A DNA stretch of 64,000 nt from JBFWUW01 sp050247075 (lineage in GTDB: Bacteria > Planctomycetota > Planctomycetia > Pirellulales > JBFWUW01): the NCBI GenBank assembly GCA_050247075.1, contig JBFWUW010000035.1:1-64000 (forward strand), written 5' to 3'. Under the pieces are notes generated by a model that saw only the letters and a list, made by a program, of their open reading frames with translations, was not told the origin of the DNA and did no database searches. Shown here piece by piece: positions 8,780-18,174 of this stretch. Position numbers and translations under genes: made by a program. The first letter of the stretch is position 1; each line of letters opens with the position of its first letter.

Positions 8780-10279
8780 TCAGGCGTGGCGCATCAAGGT
8801 CGATTTGTCGACGGTCGTCTCGGAAAACTCCCGGGCGATACGACCGCGGCTGAGGACGCAAATACGGTCGCAGTGGGCGAGCAGCAGTTCTGGTTCGCTG
8901 GATGCCAGCACGACCGCCGTCCCTTGCCGTTTCAGTTCCGCCACCAGCCGCATGATTTCTTCCTTGGCCCCCACGTCCATACCGCGGGTGGGCTCCTCCA
9001 GAATCAACGCCCGTACCGGCCCGGCCAGCCAGCGGGCCAACACCACTTTTTGCTGATTGCCCCCCGACAGGCTGCCGGCCGCCAGGCGGGCCTGTGGCGG
9101 CCGGCATTGCACGCGCTCTAGCAGCGGCTGGGCCACCGCCAACTCGCTCCGACGGTTGAGCCAATTGCCAATGGCTCCCCTGAGGTGGGCGAGCGTGACG
9201 TTCTTGTAGATTTCAAACTTGTGAAAGATCGTCTGGCCGCGGTCGGCGGCCACCAGTGCCACCCCGCGCCGCACGGCTTCGTGGGTGCGGCCGGGACGCA
9301 GCACTACGCCGTTGACGGTAACGCGGCCGCTATCGGTGGGCAATGTGCCGGCCAGCGCATGGGCCAGTTCTTGGTGACCCGCGCCAACAAAGCCATACAG
9401 CCCCAGCGTTTCGCCCGGCGCAACTTGCAAGTCGATACCCTGAAACGCTCCGCTCCGCGACAGCCCCTCGGCACGCAACAAAGGCGCGGCGGCGGTGCGG
9501 GCCGGTAGCGAGACGCCTGTTTCGTAGCCGATCTCTTGACCGGAGAGCGAGTGCCCCAGCATGGTATGAATGACGTAATGCTTGGTCAGTTTGTCCGCCG
9601 CGGTCGTCTCCAGCAGCCGCCCGTCGCGCAAGATTGTCACGCGGTCGCAGATTTCCAACACGTCCTCGATAAAGTGGCTGATAAACACCAGGGCCACGCT
9701 GCGCTGCTTGAGCCGGACCAACAGATCAAACAGCCGCCGCGTTTCGGGCGGGCTGAGTGCGCTGGTCGGCTCGTCCAAGATCAACACACGTGCTCCGCTG
9801 TGCAGGCCGCGGGCAATCTCCACCATTTGCCGCACCACCAAGGGATAGCTGTCTAATCGGCGGCGGACATCCAGCTCAATCCGCAATTCCTTGAGCTGTG
9901 CGGCGGCCTCGCGCCGCATGCGCAGCCAGTCGATGCGTCCCCGGCGCGTCGGTTGGCGTCCCAAGAACAAGTTCTCGGCCACGGAAAGCTGCCCGATGCC
10001 GGATAGTTCCTGGTAGACCATGGCGATGCCGTGCGCCAGCGCCGCTTGCGGGCTGGAAAGATCAACCGGCTGGCCATCCAGCAGCACCTGGCCGTCATGG
10101 TCTGGCAGCACGCCCGCCAGGATCTTCATCAAGGTGCTCTTGCCCGCCCCATTACTGCCGACCAGGCCGTGTGCCTCGCCAGCGTGCAGTTCCAGATCGA
10201 CATCGGCCAGCACTCTGGCACCGCCGAAACGCTTGCCCACGCCACGGCAAGCAAGAATGGGCTTTGATGCGTTTGCCAT
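8780..10279 (-). CDS. Sugar-type ABC transporter ATP-binding protein (RbsA/MglA class)
   Basis: 499 residues with two tandem nucleotide-binding domains, as in RbsA, XylG and MglA. The first has Walker A GSNGAGKST near residue 41 and a Walker B-like LILDEPTSAL. The second has the degenerate Walker A (GFVGAGHQE) that is normal for this class and an intact LSGGNQQKVVLARWL signature. This subfamily energises import of ribose, galactose, xylose or autoinducer-2. No permease or periplasmic binding gene is nearby, so the substrate is unknown. Its start is 5 bp after the stop of the zinc-ribbon membrane protein gene, implying cotranscription. Confidence 0.93.
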   Translation of the reverse strand: MANASKPILACRGVGKRFGGARVLADVDLELHAGEAHGLVGSNGAGKSTLMKILAGVLPDHDGQVLLDGQPVDLSSPQAALAHGIAMVYQELSGIGQLSVAENLFLGRQPTRRGRIDWLRMRREAAAQLKELRIELDVRRRLDSYPLVVRQMVEIARGLHSGARVLILDEPTSALSPPETRRLFDLLVRLKQRSVALVFISHFIEDVLEICDRVTILRDGRLLETTAADKLTKHYVIHTMLGHSLSGQEIGYETGVSLPARTAAAPLLRAEGLSRSGAFQGIDLQVAPGETLGLYGFVGAGHQELAHALAGTLPTDSGRVTVNGVVLRPGRTHEAVRRGVALVAADRGQTIFHKFEIYKNVTLAHLRGAIGNWLNRRSELAVAQPLLERVQCRPPQARLAAGSLSGGNQQKVVLARWLAGPVRALILEEPTRGMDVGAKEEIMRLVAELKRQGTAVVLASSEPELLLAHCDRICVLSRGRIAREFSETTVDKSTLMRHA

Positions 10280-10284
10280 CTGGG

Positions 10285-10989
10285 CTAGTCGCCGCCCATC
10301 ATGCCCTTGCCGATGGAGACCAGCCCGGCAATGAACAATATCGGTGGATAGAAAAAGATATAGCCCGCCGCCAGTCCGGCCCCAAACCAGACCACCGACC
10401 CAACGAGCATCAATACCCCCAGCCCTACGCCCGAGTTGAACATTCCCTCACCGCGGGATGACCTCGATTGCCCGGCGGTAACCGGCTTCTTTTTCTTCGT
10501 TCTGGCCGAAGCCGAATCCATGAAACCAGGCTGCCCCAGCATTATGCCGGGCGATTGATACGGATTGCCCATTCCGGACTGCGGCATTCCAATAGCGCCC
10601 GCCATGGGCACCATGCCAGAAACGGCCCCCGCATCACCAAGGAAGAACGGGTTAGCCGCCTGCATCGGTGGCGGATAACCGCCTGCCGTTGGCGGCGCGG
10701 GGTATCCGTAAGCGGCGTTGGCCGGCGCTGGCTGCGTGGGAGGTGCGCCGTAGCCGAATTGTCCCCCGACGGGAGTCGGCGGCAATGGGGGAGGAGCGGG
10801 AACCGCCGGTGCGGGTGGAAAAGCCTCTGCTGCCGCCTGGGTGTTGGCCTTAACGGGTGCTATCGGCTCCGTCGAAACGAGCGGCACGACAACCTCGCCT
10901 TGGCATTGCGGACAGCGTGCCCGCTTGCCGGCCAGTTCATCCTTGACTCGAAAGGCCTTGCCGCAAGCGCAACGAAATGCAACCGACAT
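10285..10989 (-). CDS. Zinc-ribbon, proline-rich membrane protein
   Basis: 234 residues. The N-terminus (FRCACGKAFRVKD...RARCPQCQG) is a four-cysteine zinc ribbon seen at the front of many planctomycete proteins. It is followed by a Pro/Ala/Tyr/Gly-rich low-complexity stretch (about 45-170) and two C-terminal hydrophobic helices (about 185-230). I do not recognise a specific function. It sits 5 bp upstream of the sugar-type ABC ATPase on the same strand, so it could be an accessory of that transporter, which is inference only. Confidence 0.8.
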   Translation of the reverse strand: MSVAFRCACGKAFRVKDELAGKRARCPQCQGEVVVPLVSTEPIAPVKANTQAAAEAFPPAPAVPAPPPLPPTPVGGQFGYGAPPTQPAPANAAYGYPAPPTAGGYPPPMQAANPFFLGDAGAVSGMVPMAGAIGMPQSGMGNPYQSPGIMLGQPGFMDSASARTKKKKPVTAGQSRSSRGEGMFNSGVGLGVLMLVGSVVWFGAGLAAGYIFFYPPILFIAGLVSIGKGMMGGD

Positions 10990-11222
10990 GCTTCACCAAC
11001 GCCGTTGATCGGTGGAAGAGACGAGTGTGAAAATGAAATGAGCCGTGCCAGCCAGAGCACCGGAGCATTCTAATGCAAGCCACAAAGTGCTGGCAACTTA
11101 ATCACGCCCATTCCGTCCTTCTGACGAGATACACTCAGGAAAATGCAACTTGCGGCAATTCGGCGAAACGATTCAGCGTGCGTCGTTCCGTTCCAGCGGA
11201 TGCACACGGCTCGCACAACTTG

Positions 11223-12578
11223 TTATTTCCCCGCGTTGACCGCCGCGCCGACCGCTTCGTTGAGGGCCTTCAGCCCTTCGTTGCGATCGACCTCGTAGTA
11301 GCCGACGTGGTAGTGTTGGATAGTTCCATCGGCTCCGATCACGACGAACAAGGGCAGTTCGGCCCCAATCAGCCGCGGGTCGCCAAACTCCTTGATGAAC
11401 GCGCCGCCGTCCAGCATTACTGGGTAGCTTAGGTTCATGAACGACTTGAACTTGCGGACGCCGCGGATGGCCGCGGCCCGCTTGTCGTCGTCGGCCAGGC
11501 GGCCATCGACCGCCACGCCGTACACCTTCACGCCGTCAGCCTGGCGGCGCTGGCAGAGAAAATCGAGATAGCCAACCTGCCCGTAAGGTTCTTCCATCGG
11601 TGCATCACGATAGTCCCAAAAGTGCAATACGGTCACATGCCCCTTCATGTCGGCCGCGGACAACTTTTCCTTGGAGGAGCCTTCCAGGTTGAATTCGGGC
11701 AGCTCGCGCCCTTCGTATTCGGCCGCCAGTTTATCGACCGCGCTGGCTCGGCTGTTCTGCTGCTCGACATCCTTGCGGGCGGCCCGCACCAACTTGGCCA
11801 GGGCCGGTTCGGTAACTTGCTTTTCGGTGTCGGGCAGCAACTCGGCCAACACCGCCAGTTGCTTTTCGTTGAAATCGCGGCTGTCGTCGCGCGGCGGGCG
11901 GTTGAGTTTGGTCCGCAGGCCGATCATGGCGTCGTAACTGGCGACGGCGGCTTGCGCCTTGTTCCCAGGCAGTTGCTCGGCGGCCACCAGCCGCAGTTGC
12001 AAGTCGTACTCTTGGCCCATCCCCATGAAGACACGCTCGTTCATGCCGGGGGCCAAATCCCCGCCGCGATCGACCAACAGCGTCCGCTTGAGGCCGTAGT
12101 TGTTGCTGACCTGCACCTGCCATACCTCGCGGCCGTCGAGCTTGTCCCCCTTGGCGACGCGGTAGCTCCAATGGTCGTCGGCCCACTCCTTGTCCTCGGC
12201 CAAGGCTTCCTCGGTATGCAAGAATGGCAAATGCAGCGGAATGACCGTCATCCCCTCGCCCCGATCGTACAACAGGGCGGGCAGCGGAGAATCGTCGGGC
12301 TGCCAGTCGGCGCTCACACGCACGCTGCCAAACCGCTCGATCCAGGGCCAGGCCCCCTTGCCCCGTTCGTCCACGCGCCAATAGACGCGGGCGTCGTCGG
12401 TACCCACACCGGCTAACAGCAGCGACAGATCGAAGGTCTTTTCGGCCGTGCCGGGCGAGCGGTCGTCGTTGAGTTGGGCTACCGTTCCGCGATACGTCAA
12501 TTGCAGGCCGCTCGCCAAGGGGAGATCGGCACCAACCGCGATCGGCGCAAGCGCCAACGCTAACAGAGAGGCCAGCAT
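11223..12578 (-). CDS. Exported protein with a C-terminal redoxin-like domain lacking cysteines
   Basis: 451 residues with a signal peptide (about 1-17), a long N-terminal region of unknown fold that looks beta-rich, and a C-terminal AhpC/thioredoxin-fold domain from about 295 to 445. Where a thioredoxin would have WCxxC the sequence reads HFWDYRDAPMEEP, so both redox cysteines are missing. The later segment PLFVVIGADGTIQHYHVGY matches the strand after the cis-proline in redoxins. It probably acts outside the cytoplasm in binding or scaffolding and not in disulfide chemistry. It is divergent from the mannonate-dehydratase-like gene. Confidence 0.8.
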   Translation of the reverse strand: MLASLLALALAPIAVGADLPLASGLQLTYRGTVAQLNDDRSPGTAEKTFDLSLLLAGVGTDDARVYWRVDERGKGAWPWIERFGSVRVSADWQPDDSPLPALLYDRGEGMTVIPLHLPFLHTEEALAEDKEWADDHWSYRVAKGDKLDGREVWQVQVSNNYGLKRTLLVDRGGDLAPGMNERVFMGMGQEYDLQLRLVAAEQLPGNKAQAAVASYDAMIGLRTKLNRPPRDDSRDFNEKQLAVLAELLPDTEKQVTEPALAKLVRAARKDVEQQNSRASAVDKLAAEYEGRELPEFNLEGSSKEKLSAADMKGHVTVLHFWDYRDAPMEEPYGQVGYLDFLCQRRQADGVKVYGVAVDGRLADDDKRAAAIRGVRKFKSFMNLSYPVMLDGGAFIKEFGDPRLIGAELPLFVVIGADGTIQHYHVGYYEVDRNEGLKALNEAVGAAVNAGK

Positions 12579-12783
12579 GGGTGTGTTGTCCTGGCAGGTG
12601 GGAATGTAAAACGGCGGGCGCCTGGCCAGCCGTGCGAGACCAGTCAGGCTGAGAACATTGTAATCAGCCAGCCGGCAAATTGGGAACGGGCCAACGGTTT
12701 CCCTGGCAAAATTGCGGCCGTATTCGCATCATCCGCGTTGGCAGCCCATTGCCTTGCCGCCGCGGCTGGGCAATAGTGGCGGC

Positions 12784-14013
12784 ATGAACACGCGCATTGA
12801 AAAAATCCGTTGCATTGCTACCGCACCCGCCGGCATTCGGCTGGTCATCGTCAAGGTAGAAACCACCGATCCAGGCCTGTACGGGCTGGGGTGTGCAACT
12901 TTTACGCAACGCCCTCTGCCTGTCATCGAGGCGGTCGAAAAGTACCTTGATCCTTTCTTGCACGGCCGCAACGTCAGCGAGATCGAGGATATTTTCTTGG
13001 CCGCCAACATGAGCTCGTATTGGCACAACGGGCCGGTGCTGTCGAATGCGTTGTCGGGCGTCGATATGGCCCTGTGGGATATCAAGGGCAAACAGGCCGG
13101 TATGCCGGTGCATGACCTGCTGGGAGGAAAGTGTCGGCGAGCCGCCCCGGTTTACGTACACGCTAGCGGGCGAAACTTCGACGAGGTTTGCGACCGGGCC
13201 GAGGAGCTGCGGGCGCAAGGCTTTCGCCATGTTCGCATGCAGGTGGAAGTCCCCGGACAGGCCACTTACGGAACCAGTTCCGACCTCAAGCTGGCCGACA
13301 GTGTTGACGGCCCCGCCACGCCGCACAACATTTTTGAGCCGGCCGATTACGCGCGGCTGGCCCCGCGGCTGTTTGAGCATGCCCGGCGGCGGCTGGGGGA
13401 CGAAATCGAACTGCTGCACGACATTCACCAGCGGTTGCCGCCTCCGTTGGCCGTGCGTCTGGCCAAGGACTTGGAGCCGTACCGGCTGTTCTTTCTGGAG
13501 GATGCCCTGCCGCCGGAGGAGCTGGAGGGATTTCGCCAATTGCGGCAGCAGACCTCGCTGCCGCTGGCGATGGGCGAACTGTTCAACAACCCGGCCGAGT
13601 ATCTGCCGCTGATCAAGGAACGGCTGATCGACTTCATCCGCATCCATCTTTCGCAGGTTGGCGGCCTGACCCCTTCGCGAAAAGTCGCCACGCTGTGCGA
13701 GTTCTTTGGCGTCCGCACAGCCTGGCATGGGCCGGGCGATACCTCGCCCGTGGGCCACGCCGCCAACCTGGCGCTCGATCTTTGCTGCCCCAATTTTGGC
13801 ATTCAAGAATTCACGCTGTTCAACGATGCCACGCAGGAGGTCTTTCCCGGCTGTCCGCAATGGTGCGACGGCGCGCTGTGGCCTAACGACCGTCCCGGCC
13901 TGGGCATCGACATCGACGAAAAGCTGGCCGCCAAATACCCCTTTCCCGACCACCCCTACAACGGTGCCTGGCCCGCCATCCGCCGCCCCGACGGCAGCGT
14001 AGTGCGGCCATAG
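12784..14013 (+). CDS. manD: Mannonate dehydratase-type enolase superfamily protein (ManD/RspA)
   Basis: 409 residues from the ATG at 12784. N-terminal enolase capping domain, then the (beta/alpha)7-beta barrel. The predicted metal ligands are D213 (in DIHQRL), E239 (in FLEDAL) and E265 (in MGELFN), with catalytic-type H215, H315 (TAWHGPGD) and Y162; each is shifted by three from the residues I recall for characterised ManD, and the spacing agrees. It would dehydrate D-mannonate to 2-keto-3-deoxygluconate, but RspA-like members vary in activity, so substrate is inferred. An earlier in-frame start 24 codons upstream is less likely. The MFS carrier gene faces it. Confidence 0.88.
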   Translation: MNTRIEKIRCIATAPAGIRLVIVKVETTDPGLYGLGCATFTQRPLPVIEAVEKYLDPFLHGRNVSEIEDIFLAANMSSYWHNGPVLSNALSGVDMALWDIKGKQAGMPVHDLLGGKCRRAAPVYVHASGRNFDEVCDRAEELRAQGFRHVRMQVEVPGQATYGTSSDLKLADSVDGPATPHNIFEPADYARLAPRLFEHARRRLGDEIELLHDIHQRLPPPLAVRLAKDLEPYRLFFLEDALPPEELEGFRQLRQQTSLPLAMGELFNNPAEYLPLIKERLIDFIRIHLSQVGGLTPSRKVATLCEFFGVRTAWHGPGDTSPVGHAANLALDLCCPNFGIQEFTLFNDATQEVFPGCPQWCDGALWPNDRPGLGIDIDEKLAAKYPFPDHPYNGAWPAIRRPDGSVVRP

Positions 14014-14166
14014 CCGAGGGGGGCAATTCTGAGCACCGCAAGTGCCGGGGATAAAGCCGATTGCCCGGGTCGCAATAGAATGGCTGGTTCGGAGCGTCGC
14101 GGAAACGCAACTTGATACGCCTTATCGCTGGCCTGGCGAACAGAACAACGACGATTCGACCTGAAC

Positions 14167-15708
14167 CTACTCCGCCATGGCCTCGGCCTTTGGCTCGGGC
14201 AGCCAGAAACTGGCGATAAAGTTGACCAGGTACACGCCAAAAGCCACGGCCGCCGCGACGTAGGCCACTCGGGTCGGCTCTGGCAGGCTGGCGGGCAGCA
14301 ACCCGGCGGTTAATTGCGTGATCGCGGCGAAACTGGTGCCAATCAAACGGCCGCCGATGTTGGCGGCGAAGCCTTCGCCCGTTCCTCGTAAATGGACTGG
14401 ATATGCGTGTGGCAGGTAGTTTCCCCAAAAACTGAATTGCGCCACCGTGAGGAGGCCAGCCACGAAAATTCCGACATGCAGATAACTTAAACTGGTGATG
14501 GCCGCCCAACCGAAAACGGCGGGCATGATAATCAGGCCGGGCAGCACGAACATCCGCAAGAGCCGGCGACGGCTGGCCACGAAAATGATCAACACCGCCA
14601 GCAAGAATCGGCCGGTGAGTCCGCCAATCTCTTGAATCTTCGTAGCGTGCGAAGCGGCGGCTTGTTCGATCGGCCCGGCGATTTTGCGGGTCTCTTTGAC
14701 GAGCGCCTTCTTGACGGTAGCTTCGTCCTTGCCTTCCGCTTCCAGTTGGGCTTTCATCGCCGCTTGTTGTTCCGAGGAAAATCCCTGATCCAACGCGGCT
14801 TTGACTTCCGCCTTCACTTCCGGCAGTCCCGGCACGATTTGCGGCATTTGCTGGATAGCCCCAAAGGCCGCCGCGAAACTGCAGGTGAACATTAACGTCG
14901 TAACGATTGTTGTCCGCCGCAGTTCGGGAGAGAATAACTCCATGACGCTGGGACGACGCAGCGTGCCGCTGTCGCGTTTCTTGGACCACGCCGGCGATTC
15001 TGGCAGAAAAGGGCGGATGAGAATGAGCGGAATCGCCGGAATCAGGCCCGACATCAACGTATAGCGCCAAGCTGCATGCTCGTTTCCGACCTTTCCCAAG
15101 AACGAAAGGAACTCTGGCAAATGGACCGCGGGCAGTTGTACACCGGGGAGTTCAATGCCTAACAACAATGGGTAAGAATTGCCCGCCGCCCAAGCAATGG
15201 CGATGCCGTTAGCCAGTGCTACCAATAGCCCGCCGATTGAGGAGAACGCTTGGGTAAATCCCAGCACGCCTTCGCGCCGGCGCGGATCTTCAAAGAGTTC
15301 AGCCAACCAGGCCACCGCGGCGACGAATTCAACGCACACACCGACAAACACCAGACAGCGAAAGAACAGCAGCATGGGCAGGCTGGTCGAAAAGCCAGCC
15401 GCGAATGCCGAAAACGCATAGAGCAGAATGCTCCAGGTCAGCACCCGCCGCCGGCCCAACCGATCGGTCAGATAGCCCCCCAACAAACCAAACACCCCGC
15501 CCGCTACCGCTGGCACGTAGAACAACAGGCTAAACCACAATCGGAATTCGGGAGTTCCCGGCTGAATGCCCCCCAACTCCTGCAATGCCGGCCGAATAAT
15601 CAACGGCAGCATCAGCAGCTCGTAAATATCAAAGGCAAATCCGATCGATGCAATGACACAGATCAACCACTGCGTGGGTGTCATGCGAGACGATGGGCTG
15701 CTGGACAT
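14167..15708 (-). CDS. MFS transporter with a hydrophilic insertion
   Basis: 513 residues and about twelve hydrophobic segments. The MFS motif A is present as GGYLTDRLGRR at about 77-87 between helices 2 and 3, and the family looks like the sugar/carboxylate carriers. Two insertions stand out: a loop of about 30 residues near 183-210 and a charged Ala/Lys/Glu-rich helical stretch at about 297-362 between helices 7 and 8. The substrate cannot be read from sequence. Position beside a mannonate-dehydratase-like gene and a DUF1080 gene suggests a sugar or sugar acid. Confidence 0.9.
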   Translation of the reverse strand: MSSSPSSRMTPTQWLICVIASIGFAFDIYELLMLPLIIRPALQELGGIQPGTPEFRLWFSLLFYVPAVAGGVFGLLGGYLTDRLGRRRVLTWSILLYAFSAFAAGFSTSLPMLLFFRCLVFVGVCVEFVAAVAWLAELFEDPRRREGVLGFTQAFSSIGGLLVALANGIAIAWAAGNSYPLLLGIELPGVQLPAVHLPEFLSFLGKVGNEHAAWRYTLMSGLIPAIPLILIRPFLPESPAWSKKRDSGTLRRPSVMELFSPELRRTTIVTTLMFTCSFAAAFGAIQQMPQIVPGLPEVKAEVKAALDQGFSSEQQAAMKAQLEAEGKDEATVKKALVKETRKIAGPIEQAAASHATKIQEIGGLTGRFLLAVLIIFVASRRRLLRMFVLPGLIIMPAVFGWAAITSLSYLHVGIFVAGLLTVAQFSFWGNYLPHAYPVHLRGTGEGFAANIGGRLIGTSFAAITQLTAGLLPASLPEPTRVAYVAAAVAFGVYLVNFIASFWLPEPKAEAMAE

Positions 15709-15774
15709 TCGCGGGTTCCATCCAAAAAAAGTTTTCAGTGTTTAGTTTTTAGCTATCGGTGCTCAGCCACTTTG

Positions 15775-15807
15775 TCATTCGACACTCGGCATTCAACACT
15801 CGGCACT
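15775..15807. repeat. Interspersed ACTCGGCATTC-type repeat, copy 1
   Basis: The first 20 bp (15775-15794) are identical to 42173-42192. Inside the stretch, the unit ACACTCGGCA occurs twice (15782-15791 and 15796-15805, with small differences at the ends). It is intergenic, between the MFS start and the stop of the DUF1080 gene. Confidence 0.65.
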
Positions 15808-15811
15808 CCTG

Positions 15812-16504
15812 TCACTTCAACTCTTTCACGTAGATATTCTTGAAGTACAGCGTATTGCCGTGGTTTTGCAGTTCGATCGCGCCGGTGGCGTAGATTGGCT
15901 TGTCGCGCTCCCAGTAGTTTTCCAGGGTTACGTCGTCTACCACCAGCTTGTCGTTGAGCTTGACGGTCACTTTTTCGCCGACCATTTTGATGTAGAAGGT
16001 GTTCCATTCGCCCACGGGGTTGTCTGCGACTACCAGCGGCTTGCTGGCGTTCTCCGGCTTTTGGTTGTTGAACAATCCGCCCGATCCAACCGAGTTGCCC
16101 TCGCTCAAGCCCGGATCCCAAATCTGCACTTGGGGCGAGCCGCGGAGATAAATGCCGCTGTCTCCCTTGGCCTCGATCTTCCAATCGACCCACAGTTCAA
16201 AGTCGCCGTAGTCCTTGGCGGTGCAAAGATTCTGGCCTTTACCGTCGAACACGATCACGCCATTCTCAACCTTCCAATGTTCGTGCATGTCGGCGTCGGC
16301 CTTCTTCTGGGCTTCGGCCAATTCATCGGCGGACATCTTGGCCCGCTTGGGCGGATCGGCCACCAAGCCTTTCCAACCAGTCAAATCCTTGCCATTGAAC
16401 AGCGCCGTAAAACCCTCGGGCGGGGTATTATCCTCGGCCAAGGCCGGCATGGAGAATGAAAATAGCGACAAAGCAATCATCCAGCACAAAGAACGAACAG
16501 ACAT
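15812..16504 (-). CDS. DUF1080 (3-keto-disaccharide hydrolase-type) exported protein
   Basis: 230 residues from the ATG at 16504; a longer frame starting at 16588 is open, but the signal peptide begins at MSVRSLCWMIALSLF and ends in a clear ALA cleavage site. The mature part is a DUF1080 jelly roll: FTALFNGKDLTGWKG, SGIYLRGSPQVQIWDP, and the closing IELQNHGNTLYFKNIYVKELK. It is a paralogue of 8027-8764. The MFS carrier gene lies downstream on the same strand, 104 bp away, across an interspersed repeat. Confidence 0.88.
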   Translation of the reverse strand: MSVRSLCWMIALSLFSFSMPALAEDNTPPEGFTALFNGKDLTGWKGLVADPPKRAKMSADELAEAQKKADADMHEHWKVENGVIVFDGKGQNLCTAKDYGDFELWVDWKIEAKGDSGIYLRGSPQVQIWDPGLSEGNSVGSGGLFNNQKPENASKPLVVADNPVGEWNTFYIKMVGEKVTVKLNDKLVVDDVTLENYWERDKPIYATGAIELQNHGNTLYFKNIYVKELK

Positions 16505-16654
16505 GGGTGTGGTCCTCAGAAGGAGTGCATCGGGTTGGCAAGCAGGCAGGAACTCGGCCGCGTATTCCGCCAGCCAGCCGAGCCACATTCAAGGGGCACT
16601 AGGATCCATCGTTGCCTATGGTAGACCGCTGGCGCACCGTTCGCAATGTCTGAC

Positions 16655-16672
16655 AAGGGGAGAACGCCCCTT
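16655..16672 (-). terminator. Stem-loop directly after purD
   Basis: AAGGGG and CCCCTT pair around a 6-nt loop and abut the purD TGA at 16672-16674. No T-run follows, so it may be a factor-dependent terminator or only an mRNA 3' stabiliser. Confidence 0.35.
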
Positions 16673-17949
16673 CAATGCCGCAGGGCCTTGTCGGAGATAT
16701 CCTTGCGGCACCAGGCCCCGTCCCAACGAATTGCCTTAACGGCCTTGTAGGCTTGCAGCTTGGCCGAGGAAATACTGCCCCCCAGCGCTGTAACCCCCAA
16801 GACGCGCCCGCCATCGGTGACAGCCTGGCCATCCAGCGTGGCCGTGCCCGCATGAAACACCTTCACGTCGGGCAGCCTGGCCGCTTCCTCCAGGCCGCGG
16901 ATAACATGCCCGCGGGTGTACTTGCCAGGATAGCCTTCGCTGGCCATGACCACGCAGACGGCTGGCCGCGGATCCCATTCCAGCGGAGGCAATTCCTCCA
17001 GTCGTTCATCCACCGTGGCGTCGAGCAGATCGAGCAGGTCGCTTTTCAGCCGCATCAAGATCGTCTGGCACTCCGGGTCGCCAAAGCGGGCGTTGAATTC
17101 CAACGTCTTGGGGCCTTGGTTGGTAAGCATCAGCCCGGCGTACAACACTCCGCGAAAGGGGCGTCGGGCGCGTTTCATGGCATGCACGGTGGGAACCAGG
17201 ATTCGCTCCTCCACGATCGACAACACCTTGGCGTCTACCAGCGAGGTAGGGCTGTAGGCACCCATGCCGCCGGTGTTGGGGCCTCGGTCGTTGTCGTGCG
17301 CCCGCTTGTGGTCTTGGGCGGCCTCCAACGTCACGATGGTGCGGCCGTCGGTGATGGCTAACAGGCTGGCCTCTTCGCCGTCGAGCCGTTCCTCGATCAC
17401 CATTTGGTTGCCGGCGATGCCAAACTCCTTGTCGCGAGCAATGCGGCGGATGGCGTCGATGGCTTCGTCACGGCCGGAACAGACGAAAACGCCCTTGCCG
17501 GCCGCCAGTCCATCGGCCTTGACGACCACGGGTACGTCCTCGCGCTCGTTGACAAAGATCAAGGCGTGTTCGGCCTGGCGAAAGACGCGGTAGTCGGCGG
17601 TCGGCACGTCAGCATGCCGCATCAGGTTTTTGCAAAAGACCTTGCTCGCTTCCAACTCAGCCGCCAGCTTGCTGGGGCCAAAAATTCGCAGCTTTTCCGC
17701 TTTGAACGCATCGACGATGCCGGCCGCCAGCGGCCCTTCTGGCCCCACGACGGTCAGGCCAACGTCGTTTTGTTTGGCAAACTTGATGAGTTTGGCGAAA
17801 TCGGTGGCCGGCAGATCGACGTTTTCGGCGTCGACAGCCGTGCCGGCATTGCCCGGCGCGACAAATACACGGTCGACGCGAGGGCTTTGCTTGATCTTCC
17901 ACGCCAAGGCGTGCTCGCGTCCGCCGTTGCCAATGATCAGGACATTCAT
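16672..17949 (-). CDS. purD: Phosphoribosylamine-glycine ligase
   Basis: 425 residues, the full length for GAR synthetase, an ATP-grasp enzyme of purine synthesis. It starts with MNVLIIGNGGREHALAWK, contains the ATP-grasp segment PVVVKADGLAAGKGV near residue 140 and the family signature RFGDPECQ near 290. It is monofunctional, without PurM or PurN fusion. The other purine genes here, purL and purQ, are on the opposite strand about 2 kb away. Confidence 0.97.
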   Translation of the reverse strand: MNVLIIGNGGREHALAWKIKQSPRVDRVFVAPGNAGTAVDAENVDLPATDFAKLIKFAKQNDVGLTVVGPEGPLAAGIVDAFKAEKLRIFGPSKLAAELEASKVFCKNLMRHADVPTADYRVFRQAEHALIFVNEREDVPVVVKADGLAAGKGVFVCSGRDEAIDAIRRIARDKEFGIAGNQMVIEERLDGEEASLLAITDGRTIVTLEAAQDHKRAHDNDRGPNTGGMGAYSPTSLVDAKVLSIVEERILVPTVHAMKRARRPFRGVLYAGLMLTNQGPKTLEFNARFGDPECQTILMRLKSDLLDLLDATVDERLEELPPLEWDPRPAVCVVMASEGYPGKYTRGHVIRGLEEAARLPDVKVFHAGTATLDGQAVTDGGRVLGVTALGGSISSAKLQAYKAVKAIRWDGAWCRKDISDKALRH

Positions 17950-18174
17950 GCTTGCGCCAAGCCAGAAATCGTAATTCGAGTGCTAGACCGCACGGCAAAT
18001 CAAAGGGACTCGCCAGCGATATGAATTCTAGAGATTTCGCCCGGGGCGCGATAGGGGCGGCGCGAAAGTAGACTCGTTCCGCCCGTGGGAACTCGCGGAC
18101 GAGCGCGGCGTGTCCTGAAGATGCTGTTATCGCCTGAAGGGAGAACAACCACGATTGCCCGCTCAGCCCACCAT

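Noticed and set aside
12664..13953. A 429-codon minus-strand frame antisense to manD
   Set aside because: The ManD frame has metal-ligand spacing that fits the family; the antisense frame does not resemble any protein.
13883..15070. A 395-codon frame over manD and the MFS gene
   Set aside because: It spans two real genes in another frame, has Arg/Gly-rich composition and no homology.
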